DNA from: Myxococcota bacterium
GTDB lineage: Bacteria > Myxococcota_A > UBA9160 > SMWR01
DNA: 64,000 nt
Direction: 5' to 3'
NCBI GenBank assembly: GCA_039030075.1
Contig: JBCCEW010000019.1
Location: 1 to 64,000, forward strand
Positions 1 through 9,789 of the stretch are shown piece by piece. Position numbers and translations under genes: made by a program. The notes under the pieces are model-generated. The model was not told where the DNA came from. It did no database searches and saw nothing but the letters and a program-made list of their open reading frames with translations. Positions within the stretch are counted from its first letter, which is position 1, and each line of letters begins with the position of its first letter.

Positions 1-13
1 AAGGAGCAATCCC

Positions 14-301
14 ATGAAGATCCGTCCGTTGCAGGACCGGATTCTCGTCAAGCGGATCGACGAGGAAGAGACGACGAAGGGCGGGATCATCATTCCCGAC
101 ACGGCGAAGGAGAAGCCCTCGGAGGGCAAGGTGGTGGCCGTGGGCAATGGGAAGGTGAGCGAGGACGGCAAGGTGCAGCCGCTGGACGTGAAGAAGGGCG
201 ATCGCGTGCTGTTCAGCAAGTACGCGGGGACCGAGGTTCAGGTGGACGGTGACGAGCACATCATCATTCGCGAGGACGATGTCCTCGGGGTCATGGAGTA
301 A
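14..301 (+). CDS. groES: Co-chaperonin GroES (Hsp10)
   Basis: This 95-residue protein is the normal length for GroES, the heptameric lid that caps GroEL and encloses substrate in the cytoplasm. It begins with the classic [15 protein letters not shown] segment. The mobile loop that contacts GroEL is visible as [19 protein letters not shown] (about residues 17-35), and the fold closes with [11 protein letters not shown]. An AAGGAG ribosome-binding site lies at positions 1-6, just before the ATG. groEL follows after 6 bp, so the two form one operon. The promoter, and any HrcA operator (CIRCE), lies outside the window to the left. Identity is certain from sequence. Confidence 0.98.
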   Translation: MKIRPLQDRILVKRIDEEETTKGGIIIPDTAKEKPSEGKVVAVGNGKVSEDGKVQPLDVKKGDRVLFSKYAGTEVQVDGDEHIIIREDDVLGVME

Positions 302-1954
<1,653 letters not shown>

Positions 1955-2118
1955 CTCCGCGTCCGCTCCGCGGACGCTGCGCGCCGAGCGGGCGGTGGCG
2001 GTCACACGGGGAAACCCGAGGCCGCGCCGCCCGGGTCCGGCTTGCTCGGCTGGGACGCGGTGCTCGATCGCACCGACTCAGCCCTCGGCCCCCGAGGAAG
2101 AGAAAGCCTGGAAACGAG

Positions 2119-2151
2119 AGAGCCCCGGAGCTGACGCTCCGGGGCTCTTTT
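2119..2151 (+). terminator. Rho-independent terminator of groESL
   Basis: A perfect 12-bp inverted repeat (AGAGCCCCGGAG / CTCCGGGGCTCT) flanks a 6-nt loop and ends in TTTT, which is a canonical intrinsic terminator for groEL on the plus strand. A second small hairpin (GCGTTCGC / GCGAACGC) follows at about 2152-2170. The histone gene converges on this site from the other side at 2187, so these hairpins may terminate both transcripts. The 1955-2186 gap holds no convincing gene. Confidence 0.85.
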
Positions 2152-2186
2152 GCGTTCGCTTCGCGAACGCCGGAGCTCCGCTCCGG

Positions 2187-2396
2187 TCAGCCGACCTGCG
2201 AGCGAGCGTTCGCGATATCGGCGTCCATCAGCGTCTTGCGCTTGTTCTCTTCCGCGGACTGGTTCGCGGCGCGCGCCAACCGACCGAGGTACTCCTCGGC
2301 CGCTTCTACGGCCTTGTCCAGCGCGGAACCCGACACACGCATTCCGCCAGCGTGCTCGCTGAGCACTCGCTTCACCACAGCCTTGGGCAGACTCAT
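2187..2396 (-). CDS. Archaeal-type (bacterial) histone-fold protein
   Basis: A 69-residue protein that reads as a single histone fold. It has a short helix 1 (about residues 3-14, starting SLPKAVVKRVL), a loop with the conserved MRVSGSA (19-25), a long helix 2 (about 25-53), a loop with NKRKTL (53-58) and a short helix 3 starting DADIANA. The RVS and RKT..D elements match archaeal HMf-type histones and the bacterial histones described in Bdellovibrio and some Leptospira. No tail or second fold is present, so it would act as a dimer or larger assembly. The ATG at 2396 is chosen because AGGAGGGGG precedes it; a longer frame upstream lacks this support and reads as the esterase in another frame. 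It lies 58 bp downstream of the esterase on the same strand. DNA binding is inferred from the family, not shown. Confidence 0.85.
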   Translation of the reverse strand: MSLPKAVVKRVLSEHAGGMRVSGSALDKAVEAAEEYLGRLARAANQSAEENKRKTLMDADIANARSQVG

Positions 2397-2454
2397 AACC
2401 CCCTCCTGCGATCGCCCCTGCGGGGCATGGGATCGGAACCTCTCCGGGAGCAAC

Positions 2455-3231
2455 TTAGCGCAGGGGCGACCGACGGGAACGCGTGACGAAGGCGGCCACC
2501 CGGGCGGCCAGATGGGGCCCGTCGTGGTCGACGGGCACCACGTGGCCCGAGTTCCCGAGCCAGCAGAGCTCGCGCTCGGGCGAGCCGACCGTCCGGGCGA
2601 TGGTCCGGGCATCGTCGGGGTGGGCCGTGTAGTCGAGCCGGCCGTGGGCCACGAGAATCGGCGCCTGGATCTGGGCGAGCAGCGGCCGCACGCGCTGCTG
2701 GAGCTTGACCAGCTCGTGGACCCCCGCCATCGGCATCACCGGCATGCTCGGGTGAACGGCCCGTGCGACGGGGTCTCGGATGTCCGAGCCGCGCCGCTTT
2801 CGCAGATAGGGCAGGAGCCGCTTCACCACGGGGATCAGGGGCACGAGCCGGGTGTGGAACTGCAGGGGCGTGCCCACTGCGACGACCGCATCCACGTCCG
2901 GCTCCTCCGCCGCCAGGCAGAGCGAGAGCAGACCGCCGAGCGAGAGGCCGAGCACGAACACCCGCTCGTGTTCGGCGCGGAGGGCCCGATAGCGCGCCCG
3001 GGCGGCCTCGAGCCACGCCTCATAGGGGATCTCGGCCAGGGCCTCGGGTTCCCCGCCATGGCCCGGCAGGCAGGGGCCAACCGCGCGCACGCCGTGCTCC
3101 GCCAGCGCCTCACCGAGCCGACGCACTTCATAGGGCGTACCGGTCAGGCCATGCAGACACAGGGCGGCGTCGCGGCCCGATCCCAGATCGAAGGCCCGCG
3201 CGTCGACGGCGGGCGGATCTTCGGCGCTCAC
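2455..3231 (-). CDS. Alpha/beta-hydrolase, carboxylesterase (Est30-like)
   Basis: A 258-residue serine hydrolase of the monoacylglycerol lipase/carboxylesterase type. The oxyanion-hole segment LCLHGLTGTPYEVRRL (about residues 24-39), the nucleophile elbow GLSLGG (95-100, Ser97), an acidic residue in HGRLDYTAHPDDA (about 196-208) and the catalytic His in NSGHVVPVD (about 227-235) are all visible. No signal peptide is seen, so it is probably cytoplasmic. The GTG start at 3231 overlaps the larC stop by 4 bp, so the two are translationally coupled. The substrate is not predictable beyond short- to medium-chain esters. It might detoxify or recycle an ester made elsewhere; the link to nickel cofactor synthesis is only positional. 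Confidence 0.85.
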   Translation of the reverse strand: MSAEDPPAVDARAFDLGSGRDAALCLHGLTGTPYEVRRLGEALAEHGVRAVGPCLPGHGGEPEALAEIPYEAWLEAARARYRALRAEHERVFVLGLSLGGLLSLCLAAEEPDVDAVVAVGTPLQFHTRLVPLIPVVKRLLPYLRKRRGSDIRDPVARAVHPSMPVMPMAGVHELVKLQQRVRPLLAQIQAPILVAHGRLDYTAHPDDARTIARTVGSPERELCWLGNSGHVVPVDHDGPHLAARVAAFVTRSRRSPLR

Positions 3232-4625
3232 CCGCGCGCTGCCTCCTCCACGACCCGCACCACCTCGCGGAGCGGAACGTCGTGCTTGCGCGCCGCGCGG
3301 ATGCAGTCGTCGATCTCGGCCGACACGCTCTCCCTGCCGTCGGGATCCCAGACCACCTTCACGCCGATCCTCCCGTAGGGCGTATCGACGCGACGCGATT
3401 CGCGCCGGAGCACGATCCGGTCGACCTCCGACACCCGCACCCCGAGCGCCGTGGATTCGGCGAACAGGATCCGGGCCAGGGCGACGCGGTCCGAGGGGCG
3501 TCCCAGCACGCGCACCAGGATGCCGGGCCGGTTCTTCTTCATCTGAAGCGGCTGCAGCGCGACGTCGAGCGCACCGGCTTCGAACAGACGCTCCATCAAG
3601 AAGGCGAAGTGCTCGGGCACCAGATCGTCGAGGTTCGTCTCGAGACACACCACGCGATCCCGCTCGGTTCCCTGCGCGCTTCCCATCACCGCGCGCAGCA
3701 CGTTGGGCATGCCGTGCGAGCGATCGTTGCCGGCGCCGTAGCCGATCGCCTCGACGGTCATGGCCGGCAGGGGTCCGTACTCGTCGACGATCGTGCGCAG
3801 GATCGCAGCGCCCGTCGGGGTGACCGTCTCCCACTCGGTATGGGCGGGCACCGTCGGGACGCCGCGCAGCAGCTCGAGCGTGGCCGGGGCCGGCAAGGGA
3901 AGCCGTCCGTGGTCGGTCTCGACCGTCCCCTCGCCGAGCGCGACGGGGGTGGCGCTCACCCGTTCGATCCCGAGACGCGCCAACCCGATCGCCGCACCCG
4001 TCACATCGACGATTGCATCGACGGCGCCGACCTCGTGGAAGTGGACGCGCTCGAGGGGCAACCCGTGCACTCGGGCCTCGGCTTCGCCGAGGGCGGTGAA
4101 GATCGCGATCGCACGGGCGCGCACGTCCGCGTCGAGGCGTGCGCCCTCGAGCAGCTTCACGATCTCGCGATAGCTCCGTCCGTGGCTGTGGGCGTGGTGG
4201 CCGTGATGGTGGTGGTGATCGTCGTGGGCGGCCGCTCTCGCCTTCGCAGGCTTCCGCGGCGCCTGATGGGTGTCACGCCCGGAGCGGGCCCCAGGAACCC
4301 GGACGTCGACGTACTTCGCCGCCAAGGCACCGCGCTGCACCTTCTTCACGACCAGCTTGTGGGCGACGCCGAGACCCGCCAGGTCTTCCACCAACGCGCT
4401 CCGCGACAACCCCAGGTCGAGCAAGGCCCCGAGGAACATGTTGCCGGCGATGCCCGAGAAGGTGTCGAGGTGCAGGACGCTCCCGCCGCTGGACGCGCTC
4501 GATCCCCCCGAAGAGGACTTCCGCTTCGACGCTCGCGCCGAGCGCCCGGCGGCGTTCCCCCGACTGCTGGTGCCGCCTCCAGCGCGCGTGCGCGAACTAG
4601 AGCCGGTTGATGAGCGTCGCGACAT
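3228..4625 (-). CDS. larC: Nickel-pincer cofactor biosynthesis protein LarC
   Basis: LarC is the CTP-dependent cyclometallase that inserts nickel into the pyridinium bis-thiocarboxylate made by LarB and LarE, producing the nickel-pincer nucleotide of lactate racemase and related LarA enzymes. The core begins VLHLDTFSGIAGNMFLGALL at residue 50. It has a His-rich nickel-binding stretch (HDDHHHHHGHHAHSH, about 134-148), then VHFHEVGAVDAIVD (194-207) and the C-terminal half ending at VVEEAARG. The frame is continuous, unlike lactobacillus larC, which needs a frameshift. The ATG at 4625 gives a 49-residue Ser/Arg/Gly-rich leader overlapping larB by 29 bp. No other ATG, GTG or TTG exists before the core, so either the leader is real or a CTG at 4475 starts translation. 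Confidence 0.92.
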   Translation of the reverse strand: MSRRSSTGSSSRTRAGGGTSSRGNAAGRSARASKRKSSSGGSSASSGGSVLHLDTFSGIAGNMFLGALLDLGLSRSALVEDLAGLGVAHKLVVKKVQRGALAAKYVDVRVPGARSGRDTHQAPRKPAKARAAAHDDHHHHHGHHAHSHGRSYREIVKLLEGARLDADVRARAIAIFTALGEAEARVHGLPLERVHFHEVGAVDAIVDVTGAAIGLARLGIERVSATPVALGEGTVETDHGRLPLPAPATLELLRGVPTVPAHTEWETVTPTGAAILRTIVDEYGPLPAMTVEAIGYGAGNDRSHGMPNVLRAVMGSAQGTERDRVVCLETNLDDLVPEHFAFLMERLFEAGALDVALQPLQMKKNRPGILVRVLGRPSDRVALARILFAESTALGVRVSEVDRIVLRRESRRVDTPYGRIGVKVVWDPDGRESVSAEIDDCIRAARKHDVPLREVVRVVEEAARG

Positions 4626-5346
4626 AGGCAGCGCCGAACCCGTTGTCGATGTTCACCGTCGTCACGTTGGACGCGCAGCTCGTCAGCATGCCGAGCAGGG
4701 CGGCGAGCCCGTCGAAGGCGGCGCCGTATCCGACGCTGGTGGGAACCGCGATCACCGGCTTGGCGACCAGGCCACCGACGACCGAGGGCAGCGCCCCTTC
4801 CATTCCCGCCACGACGATCAGGACCCGGGCCGAGCGCAGCGTGTCACTCGCCGCGAGCAGCCGGTGCAGGCCCGCGACGCCCACGTCGACCAGCAGGTCG
4901 ACCTTGTTCCCGAAGTGGCGGGCCACCTGGGCGGCCTCGCGCGCCACGGGCAGGTCGGCGGTGCCGGCCGCGACGACGGCGATCGTGCCCTTCCCGATCG
5001 GCGCCACCTCTGCGGGCCCGACCCAGAAGGTGCGTGCCACGGGCTCGTAGAAACCCATCCCGAGGCGCTCCTGCACCTCTTCGGCGGGACCGGCCTCGAG
5101 GCGCGTGACGAGCACGTCCTGCCCCTGCCCCCGCAGCGCCTGCACGATGTCATGGATCTGCTGGGGGGTCTTGCCGGGCGCGAACACCACCTCGGGCAAT
5201 CCCGCGCGCAGCGCGCGATGGGTGTCCACTCGCGCGTCGGCCACGTCGACGAAGGGGAGCCGCGCCAGTTCCTCGAGGGCGGCCTCCGTCTCGATCTCGC
5301 CTTCGCGTACGCGTTCGAGCAGCGCTCGCAGCTGGTCCGGATTCAC
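4597..5346 (-). CDS. larB: Nickel-pincer cofactor biosynthesis protein LarB
   Basis: A 249-residue protein matching LarB, which carboxylates and hydrolyses nicotinic acid adenine dinucleotide in the first step of nickel-pincer cofactor synthesis. The N-terminal helical part is followed by an AIR-carboxylase (PurE-like) domain: TIAVVAAGTADLPVAREAA (about 129-148), VDVGVAGLHRLL, VVAGMEGALPSVVGGL and PVIAVPTSVGYGA. It starts with GTG at 5346. larC overlaps its 3' end. The third enzyme (LarE) and the racemase (LarA) are not in this window, so they must be encoded elsewhere or the cofactor serves another LarA-family enzyme. Confidence 0.93.
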   Translation of the reverse strand: MNPDQLRALLERVREGEIETEAALEELARLPFVDVADARVDTHRALRAGLPEVVFAPGKTPQQIHDIVQALRGQGQDVLVTRLEAGPAEEVQERLGMGFYEPVARTFWVGPAEVAPIGKGTIAVVAAGTADLPVAREAAQVARHFGNKVDLLVDVGVAGLHRLLAASDTLRSARVLIVVAGMEGALPSVVGGLVAKPVIAVPTSVGYGAAFDGLAALLGMLTSCASNVTTVNIDNGFGAAYVATLINRL

Positions 5347-5406
5347 GTCACGACCTTCGGCATCGCCGGCAACGTATCAGACGCAGCCGAGGGCAGCGAA
5401 GCGTCG

Positions 5407-5973
5407 CTAGCGCGCGGCCTCGAGCTTCTCGATGTCCGGCAGGAAGACGTGCATCGCACGGAACTCACCGGCGCGATCGAAGATCTCGCTCTCGATGTAG
5501 AGCGGGGCCGGCGGCCGATGTCGGGGAGACATACGCGCCTGGAGCGCGGTCTCCGCGTCCTGGACGACGAGCTCGGGCAATCCCGGCAGGATCGTCATGC
5601 CCAGCGTATCCGCGATCGCCGAGACGGTTTGCGAGGCCAGGATGTTCCCGAACTCGGAGAGGGCCGAAGCCACCATCTCGGCCGGCGGGTCCTCGGCGCC
5701 GCACAAGAGCGAAACGACCGACCGGCGCGTCGTCGCCGGCAGGAACACCACGACCATCCCGGCCATCCCGCCGGAGATCTCGCAGAAGATGCCCGTCTCC
5801 CAATCGCCCCGCTTCCGGAAGCGATCCGGACCATGCACGAGCGGCACGCGGGTGAGCATGGTGCGACCGGCCAACCGGGCGAAGGCCGAGGCCGCCCAGC
5901 TGGCGCCGATGTGGGCCAGCTCCCGCAGCCGATCGATCTCGGCCTCGTCGATGCCGTCGAACGCCGTCGTCAT
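5407..5973 (-). CDS. cheC: CheC-family CheY-phosphate phosphatase
   Basis: A 188-residue CheC-like protein, last gene of the chemotaxis cluster. CheC proteins dephosphorylate CheY through paired E-x2-N motifs. The second motif is intact: SEFGNILASQ with Glu107, Asn110 and the Pro 23 residues later. The first is RELAHIGASWAA with Glu18 but His21 in place of the usual Asn, so only one active centre looks canonical. The ATG at 5973 overlaps the cheA stop by 4 bp, which indicates translational coupling. CheX or FliY are alternatives, but there is no FliN-like C-terminus, so CheC is the better call. It may be the only signal-termination device of this system here. Confidence 0.85.
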   Translation of the reverse strand: MTTAFDGIDEAEIDRLRELAHIGASWAASAFARLAGRTMLTRVPLVHGPDRFRKRGDWETGIFCEISGGMAGMVVVFLPATTRRSVVSLLCGAEDPPAEMVASALSEFGNILASQTVSAIADTLGMTILPGLPELVVQDAETALQARMSPRHRPPAPLYIESEIFDRAGEFRAMHVFLPDIEKLEAAR

Positions 5974-7577
5974 GCGATTTGATTCGGATCGACCAGGAAC
6001 ATCGGCCGTCCGTCTCCCAGGATGGTGAGTCCCGCGAGCCCGCGCGCGCCGCGCAAGAGCTCGGGGACGGGCTTCACGTAGATCTGCTGTTGGCCGCTCA
6101 CCCGCTCGGCAGAGAAGGCGACGCGTTCGCCGCGCACTTCGGTCAACACCAGGTGGGTCAGGTCGCCCGCGCTCCCGGCGCGCTGGGCAATGTGATCGCC
6201 TAGATCCAGGACCGGCACGAGTTCGTCTTCGAGCAGCGCAAAGGCGTCGGCCCCGCTGCGCTCGATGCTCTCCGTCGGACATTCCTCGATGCGCTCGACC
6301 TTGGCGATCGGGAACGCGACGGTCTCGGCCCCGACGCCGAGGAGCAACACCCGCTGCACCGCGGCGGCGATCGGCACCACGAGGGTCGTGGCGGTGCCGC
6401 GCCCGCGCTCGGTCGCGATCTCGACGGATCCGCCGAGCGACTCGAGGGCAGCGCGCACGGCGTCCATGCCGACGCCGCGTCCGGAAATCTCGGAGATCTC
6501 GCGCGCTGTCGACAGGCCGGGCTCGAAGACCAGGGCTGCGATCTGAGACGGCGCCAGGTCGTCGGCGAGGTCGGGGTGCACGACGCCGGCCGCCGTCGCG
6601 CGCTCGCGCACGGCGTCCAGGTCGATGCCCGATCCATCGTCGGAAATCGTGATGCGGATCGAATCCTTCTCGCGGCGCGCCTCGATCTGGATGCGCCCCA
6701 CCGGCGGCTTGCCGCCGGACTCGCGGTCTTCCGGGCGCTCGATACCGTGGTCCACCGCGTTGCGCAGCAGGTGGACGAGCGGATCGGAGAGGGCGTCGAG
6801 GATCGAGCGGTCCAGTTCGAGTTCGGAACCGCGGATCTCGACCTCGACGCGAACTCCCGCGCGTTCGGCCACATCGCGCGCCGTGCGGGGCAGCGGATCG
6901 AGGATCCGGGACAGGGGCGTAGTCCGCAGCTCGAGGGCGCGGCGCTGGAGCTCGCCCACGACGCGATCCATCCGGTCGAGGCCTTCGGAGACGCCACCGC
7001 CCTGGTGGGTGTCGGCCTCGGCGCTCGTGCGGACCTGGCTCGTCGAGAGGATCACCTCTCCGACCGTCGACAGGAAGCGGTCGAGGGTGGCCGTGTTCAC
7101 GCGGACCGTCGGCGGCGGCCGCGAAGCGTCGAAGCCGCTCGGCGGAGCAGGCCGTTCGCGCGTGGGCGGCGCCTCGCGGGTCGACACCGGCGCGGGGGTC
7201 GCCAGCGCCGGTTCGTCGAGGGCCGCCAGCAGGGCCGGGTCGGCAGGCCCGGGTTCGCCGTCGTCCTTCACCGAATCGACCATGCCCTCGAGCGCCGTCA
7301 GCCCCCGGAACAAGAGCGAGAGCTCCTCCGGCGGGCCCACCACTCCAGCCTCGCGGATCACCTGCATGCGATCCTCGAGCTTGTGTGCAACGGCCGTGAT
7401 CTGGTCGTAGCCGAGGGAGGCGGCCATTCCCTTGATCGAGTGGGCCATGCGAAAGACGGTGTCGATCGCTTCCGCACTCCGTGGGTCCTTCTCGAGTTCG
7501 AGCAAGGCTCGACTCATCTCGGCGAAGTGCTCCGTCGACTCCTCGATGAAGATCGTCCGGTACTTCGCGAGGTCCAC
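5970..7577 (-). CDS. cheA: Chemotaxis histidine kinase CheA lacking a P2 domain
   Basis: This 535-residue CheA-type kinase starts with GTG, 2 bp after cheY. Domains in order: P1/Hpt (about 1-105) with the phospho-accepting His47 in MAHSIKG; a proline-rich linker (about 106-158); P3 dimerisation (about 160-225); P4 ATPase with the N-box LLRNAVDHG (271-278), DDGSG (313-317) and GRGVGMD (366-372); and the P5 CheW-like domain (about 405-535). The linker is too short for the CheY-docking P2 domain, and the protein is well below the roughly 650 residues of Escherichia coli CheA. It phosphorylates the CheY encoded just upstream under control of the MCP/CheW array. Confidence 0.95.
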   Translation of the reverse strand: MDLAKYRTIFIEESTEHFAEMSRALLELEKDPRSAEAIDTVFRMAHSIKGMAASLGYDQITAVAHKLEDRMQVIREAGVVGPPEELSLLFRGLTALEGMVDSVKDDGEPGPADPALLAALDEPALATPAPVSTREAPPTRERPAPPSGFDASRPPPTVRVNTATLDRFLSTVGEVILSTSQVRTSAEADTHQGGGVSEGLDRMDRVVGELQRRALELRTTPLSRILDPLPRTARDVAERAGVRVEVEIRGSELELDRSILDALSDPLVHLLRNAVDHGIERPEDRESGGKPPVGRIQIEARREKDSIRITISDDGSGIDLDAVRERATAAGVVHPDLADDLAPSQIAALVFEPGLSTAREISEISGRGVGMDAVRAALESLGGSVEIATERGRGTATTLVVPIAAAVQRVLLLGVGAETVAFPIAKVERIEECPTESIERSGADAFALLEDELVPVLDLGDHIAQRAGSAGDLTHLVLTEVRGERVAFSAERVSGQQQIYVKPVPELLRGARGLAGLTILGDGRPMFLVDPNQIA

Positions 7578-7579
7578 GA

Positions 7580-7948
7580 TCAGTCGCCCTTCTCGAGCAC
7601 CTTGTTCAGGGTCGCGATCACCGACTCGGGCTTGAAGGGCTTCACGATGAAGTCCTTCGCGCCGGCCTGGAGCGCTTCCTGCACGAGCGTCTCTTGACCG
7701 AGCGCGCTGCACATGACCACGCACGCATTCGCGTCGACGCTGATGATGCCCTTCACGGCATCGATGCCCGACCGGCGCGGCATGACGATGTCCATCGTCA
7801 CCACGTCCGGATGGAGGCGCTTCCACTCCTCCACGGCCTCGTCGCCGTCGGATGCTTCGCCCACGACCTCGTGTCCTTCCGCTTCGACGATCTCGCGGAT
7901 CATCTGTCGCATGAAGGACGCGTCATCTGCTACCAGCACTCGCGCCAT
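7580..7948 (-). CDS. cheY: Response regulator CheY (stand-alone receiver domain)
   Basis: A 122-residue single receiver domain. The acidic pair Asp8-Asp9, phospho-acceptor Asp53 in TMDIVMPRRSG, the Ser81 switch residue in MCSALGQ and Lys103 in VKPFKPE are all in place. No output domain is present. It lies between cheW and cheA and is the obvious CheA target. Output could be the flagellar motor or another target, because no flagellar genes are in the window. The order mcp-cheW-cheY-cheA-cheC with tiny gaps indicates one transcript. Confidence 0.95.
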   Translation of the reverse strand: MARVLVADDASFMRQMIREIVEAEGHEVVGEASDGDEAVEEWKRLHPDVVTMDIVMPRRSGIDAVKGIISVDANACVVMCSALGQETLVQEALQAGAKDFIVKPFKPESVIATLNKVLEKGD

Positions 7949-7966
7949 CGTTCGTACCCCCGTCTT

Positions 7967-8419
7967 TCACTCACCCCGAGCGAGTGAGTCTTCGATCACT
8001 TTCTTCGCGCGCGCCACCAGACGCGCGGGATCCAGGATGTGTGCCAAGCGCCCATCCATCGGGCGCTTCTCGACCACCGGGTCCTGTCCGCGACCCGCGG
8101 TGCAGGTGCCGTCGACCAGGCCGAGGACACGGTCCACCGAGAGCCCCAGGCAGGGGATTCCCGCCGGGCGATCGCTGATCACGAGCAGGTGCTCGCCGTC
8201 CGCGGGCGTGCCGCGCGTCGGCTCGAGCAGGCAGCCGCGATTCACCACGGGCAGTGCGTCGCCGCGGTAGTTCACCACGCCGGCGACGTCGCGCGGCAGG
8301 GTGGGAATGCACGCGACTTCACCGAACTCGGCGACCTCGTGAACCCCCTCGATCGGCAGCGCGAAGAGCGATGCCCCGATCTCGAAGGTCAGCAGGCGAT
8401 CCTGGATGAGCGCGCTCAT
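7967..8419 (-). CDS. cheW: Chemotaxis adaptor CheW
   Basis: A 150-residue CheW SH3-like adaptor that links the receptor to CheA P5. Recognisable parts are [20 protein letters not shown] (about 10-29), [14 protein letters not shown] (about 47-60) and [26 protein letters not shown] (about 78-103). The ATG overlaps the mcp stop by 4 bp, so receptor and adaptor are translationally coupled. A 47-residue segment follows the core fold ([18 protein letters not shown]), a slight extension on the usual C-terminus. Confidence 0.93.
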   Translation of the reverse strand: MSALIQDRLLTFEIGASLFALPIEGVHEVAEFGEVACIPTLPRDVAGVVNYRGDALPVVNRGCLLEPTRGTPADGEHLLVISDRPAGIPCLGLSVDRVLGLVDGTCTAGRGQDPVVEKRPMDGRLAHILDPARLVARAKKVIEDSLARGE

Positions 8420-9684
8420 GAGGCGCCTCCGCCCGTGTCGAAGCGGTGGAGTACCTCGCGCAGCTCCTCGGCCAGGCCCGTCAGCGACTGGCTCGCGTCG
8501 ACCATCTGCGACATCGAGTCGACCTGACCGTGGGCCGTCCCGGCCACGCCCTCGATCGCCTCGGCGTTGCGCACCGCGACGCGCCCGATCTGCTCCATCG
8601 ACTCGACCATGCGCTGGACGTCCATCGCCTGGGTGTCCGCGCCCTCGAAGATCTCCTCGGCGCGGCGCGCGGCCTCACCGACGGCCGAGCGGATCTGCTC
8701 GAGCGAGGCCGCCACGGTGTCGACGTCCTCGCGGCCCTCGCCGACGACCACGCTCGATTCGCGCATGCCTTCGGCCACCTCGTTGGTGTCCGACTCGATC
8801 TCGTGAATGAGCTTCGCGATCTCCTCGGCGCTGCGGCCGGCGTTCTCGGCGAGCTTGCGAATCTCGTCGGCGACCACCGAGAAGCCACGGCCGGCCTCAC
8901 CGGCGCGTGCCGCCTCGATCGACGCGTTCAGCGACAGCAGGTTCGTCCGCTGGGCGACGCTCGTGATGATCTCGGTGATCTGGTGCACGTGGCGCGTCTT
9001 CGCCTCGAGCTCGAACACCCGTGCCACGGCGTGCTCCACGCGCTCGAAGACCGTGCGCATCTTCTCGATGGCGAGACGGGCGACGTCGACACCCGACCCG
9101 GCCTTCTGGTTCGCCTCGGCGGCGAAGCCGAAGGCCTCGCGCGCGCGCGACGCATTGAGTTCGATGGCCGACGCGATCTCCTGCACGAGTCGCGTGGTGT
9201 CGCCCAGCCGGCGCTGCTGCTCGGCGACGTCGCTGGCCAGCGCCGCTACCGCCGAGGTGATGCCTTCGTGTCCGCCGGAGAGCGCTTCCGCCGTGCGGCG
9301 CAGCTCCACCGAGGAGTGTTCCACGCGGCGCGCGGTCGTCTTCACGCCGTCCACCAGCTCGCGCAGGCTCGCCGTCATGCCCTGCAGGCCACAGGCGAGA
9401 TCCCAGGTCTCGTCCGGAAAGCGCGGCGGCGCGCCGACGTCGCGGAGCGGACGCAGGTCGCCGCGGCTGATCTGATCACTCGCCGAGCGCAGCGCCGAGA
9501 ACGAGTGCGAAAGCGAGCGCGACCAGAAGTACCCGAGCACGCCACCGACACCGAGCGCCACGAAGGGCGCGAGCCACGGGGCCACGTGCACACCACTGCG
9601 GGTCAACACGAGAGGCAACCCGACCACGGCGGCGCCCACGATCAGCGCGCCCACTACGAACTTGTGCGTGAGTGCAACTCTCAC
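8416..9684 (-). CDS. Methyl-accepting chemotaxis protein without a periplasmic sensor domain
   Basis: This 422-residue receptor has two membrane segments (about residues 8-28 and 37-54) separated by fewer than 10 residues, so there is essentially no periplasmic ligand-binding domain. A HAMP-like segment (about 55-110) and a long cytoplasmic coiled coil follow. The kinase-control tip is clear: [20 protein letters not shown] (about 242-261), followed by [19 protein letters not shown]. It must sense a membrane, cytoplasmic or partner-protein signal. It starts with GTG at 9684. No CheR or CheB is encoded nearby, so whether it is methylated cannot be judged here. It is first in the che operon. Confidence 0.92.
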   Translation of the reverse strand: MRVALTHKFVVGALIVGAAVVGLPLVLTRSGVHVAPWLAPFVALGVGGVLGYFWSRSLSHSFSALRSASDQISRGDLRPLRDVGAPPRFPDETWDLACGLQGMTASLRELVDGVKTTARRVEHSSVELRRTAEALSGGHEGITSAVAALASDVAEQQRRLGDTTRLVQEIASAIELNASRAREAFGFAAEANQKAGSGVDVARLAIEKMRTVFERVEHAVARVFELEAKTRHVHQITEIITSVAQRTNLLSLNASIEAARAGEAGRGFSVVADEIRKLAENAGRSAEEIAKLIHEIESDTNEVAEGMRESSVVVGEGREDVDTVAASLEQIRSAVGEAARRAEEIFEGADTQAMDVQRMVESMEQIGRVAVRNAEAIEGVAGTAHGQVDSMSQMVDASQSLTGLAEELREVLHRFDTGGGAS

Positions 9685-9789
9685 GCAGGGACTATCGGTG
9701 GATTGGCCGGGGTTCTTGATCGTCGGAGCGGCGCAAAACCTACGGGAACCGGCAACTTAGGCGCAGTTCCCCCGACCCGGCGGGCAGAC

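Noticed and set aside
9685-9719. A sigma-28-like promoter before the mcp gene (minus strand: TCAAGAAC, then ACCGATAG)
   Set aside because: The -10-like part matches 6 of 8 positions, but the -35-like part is poor and the spacing is 12 rather than 11 bp, so it is not reliable enough to list.
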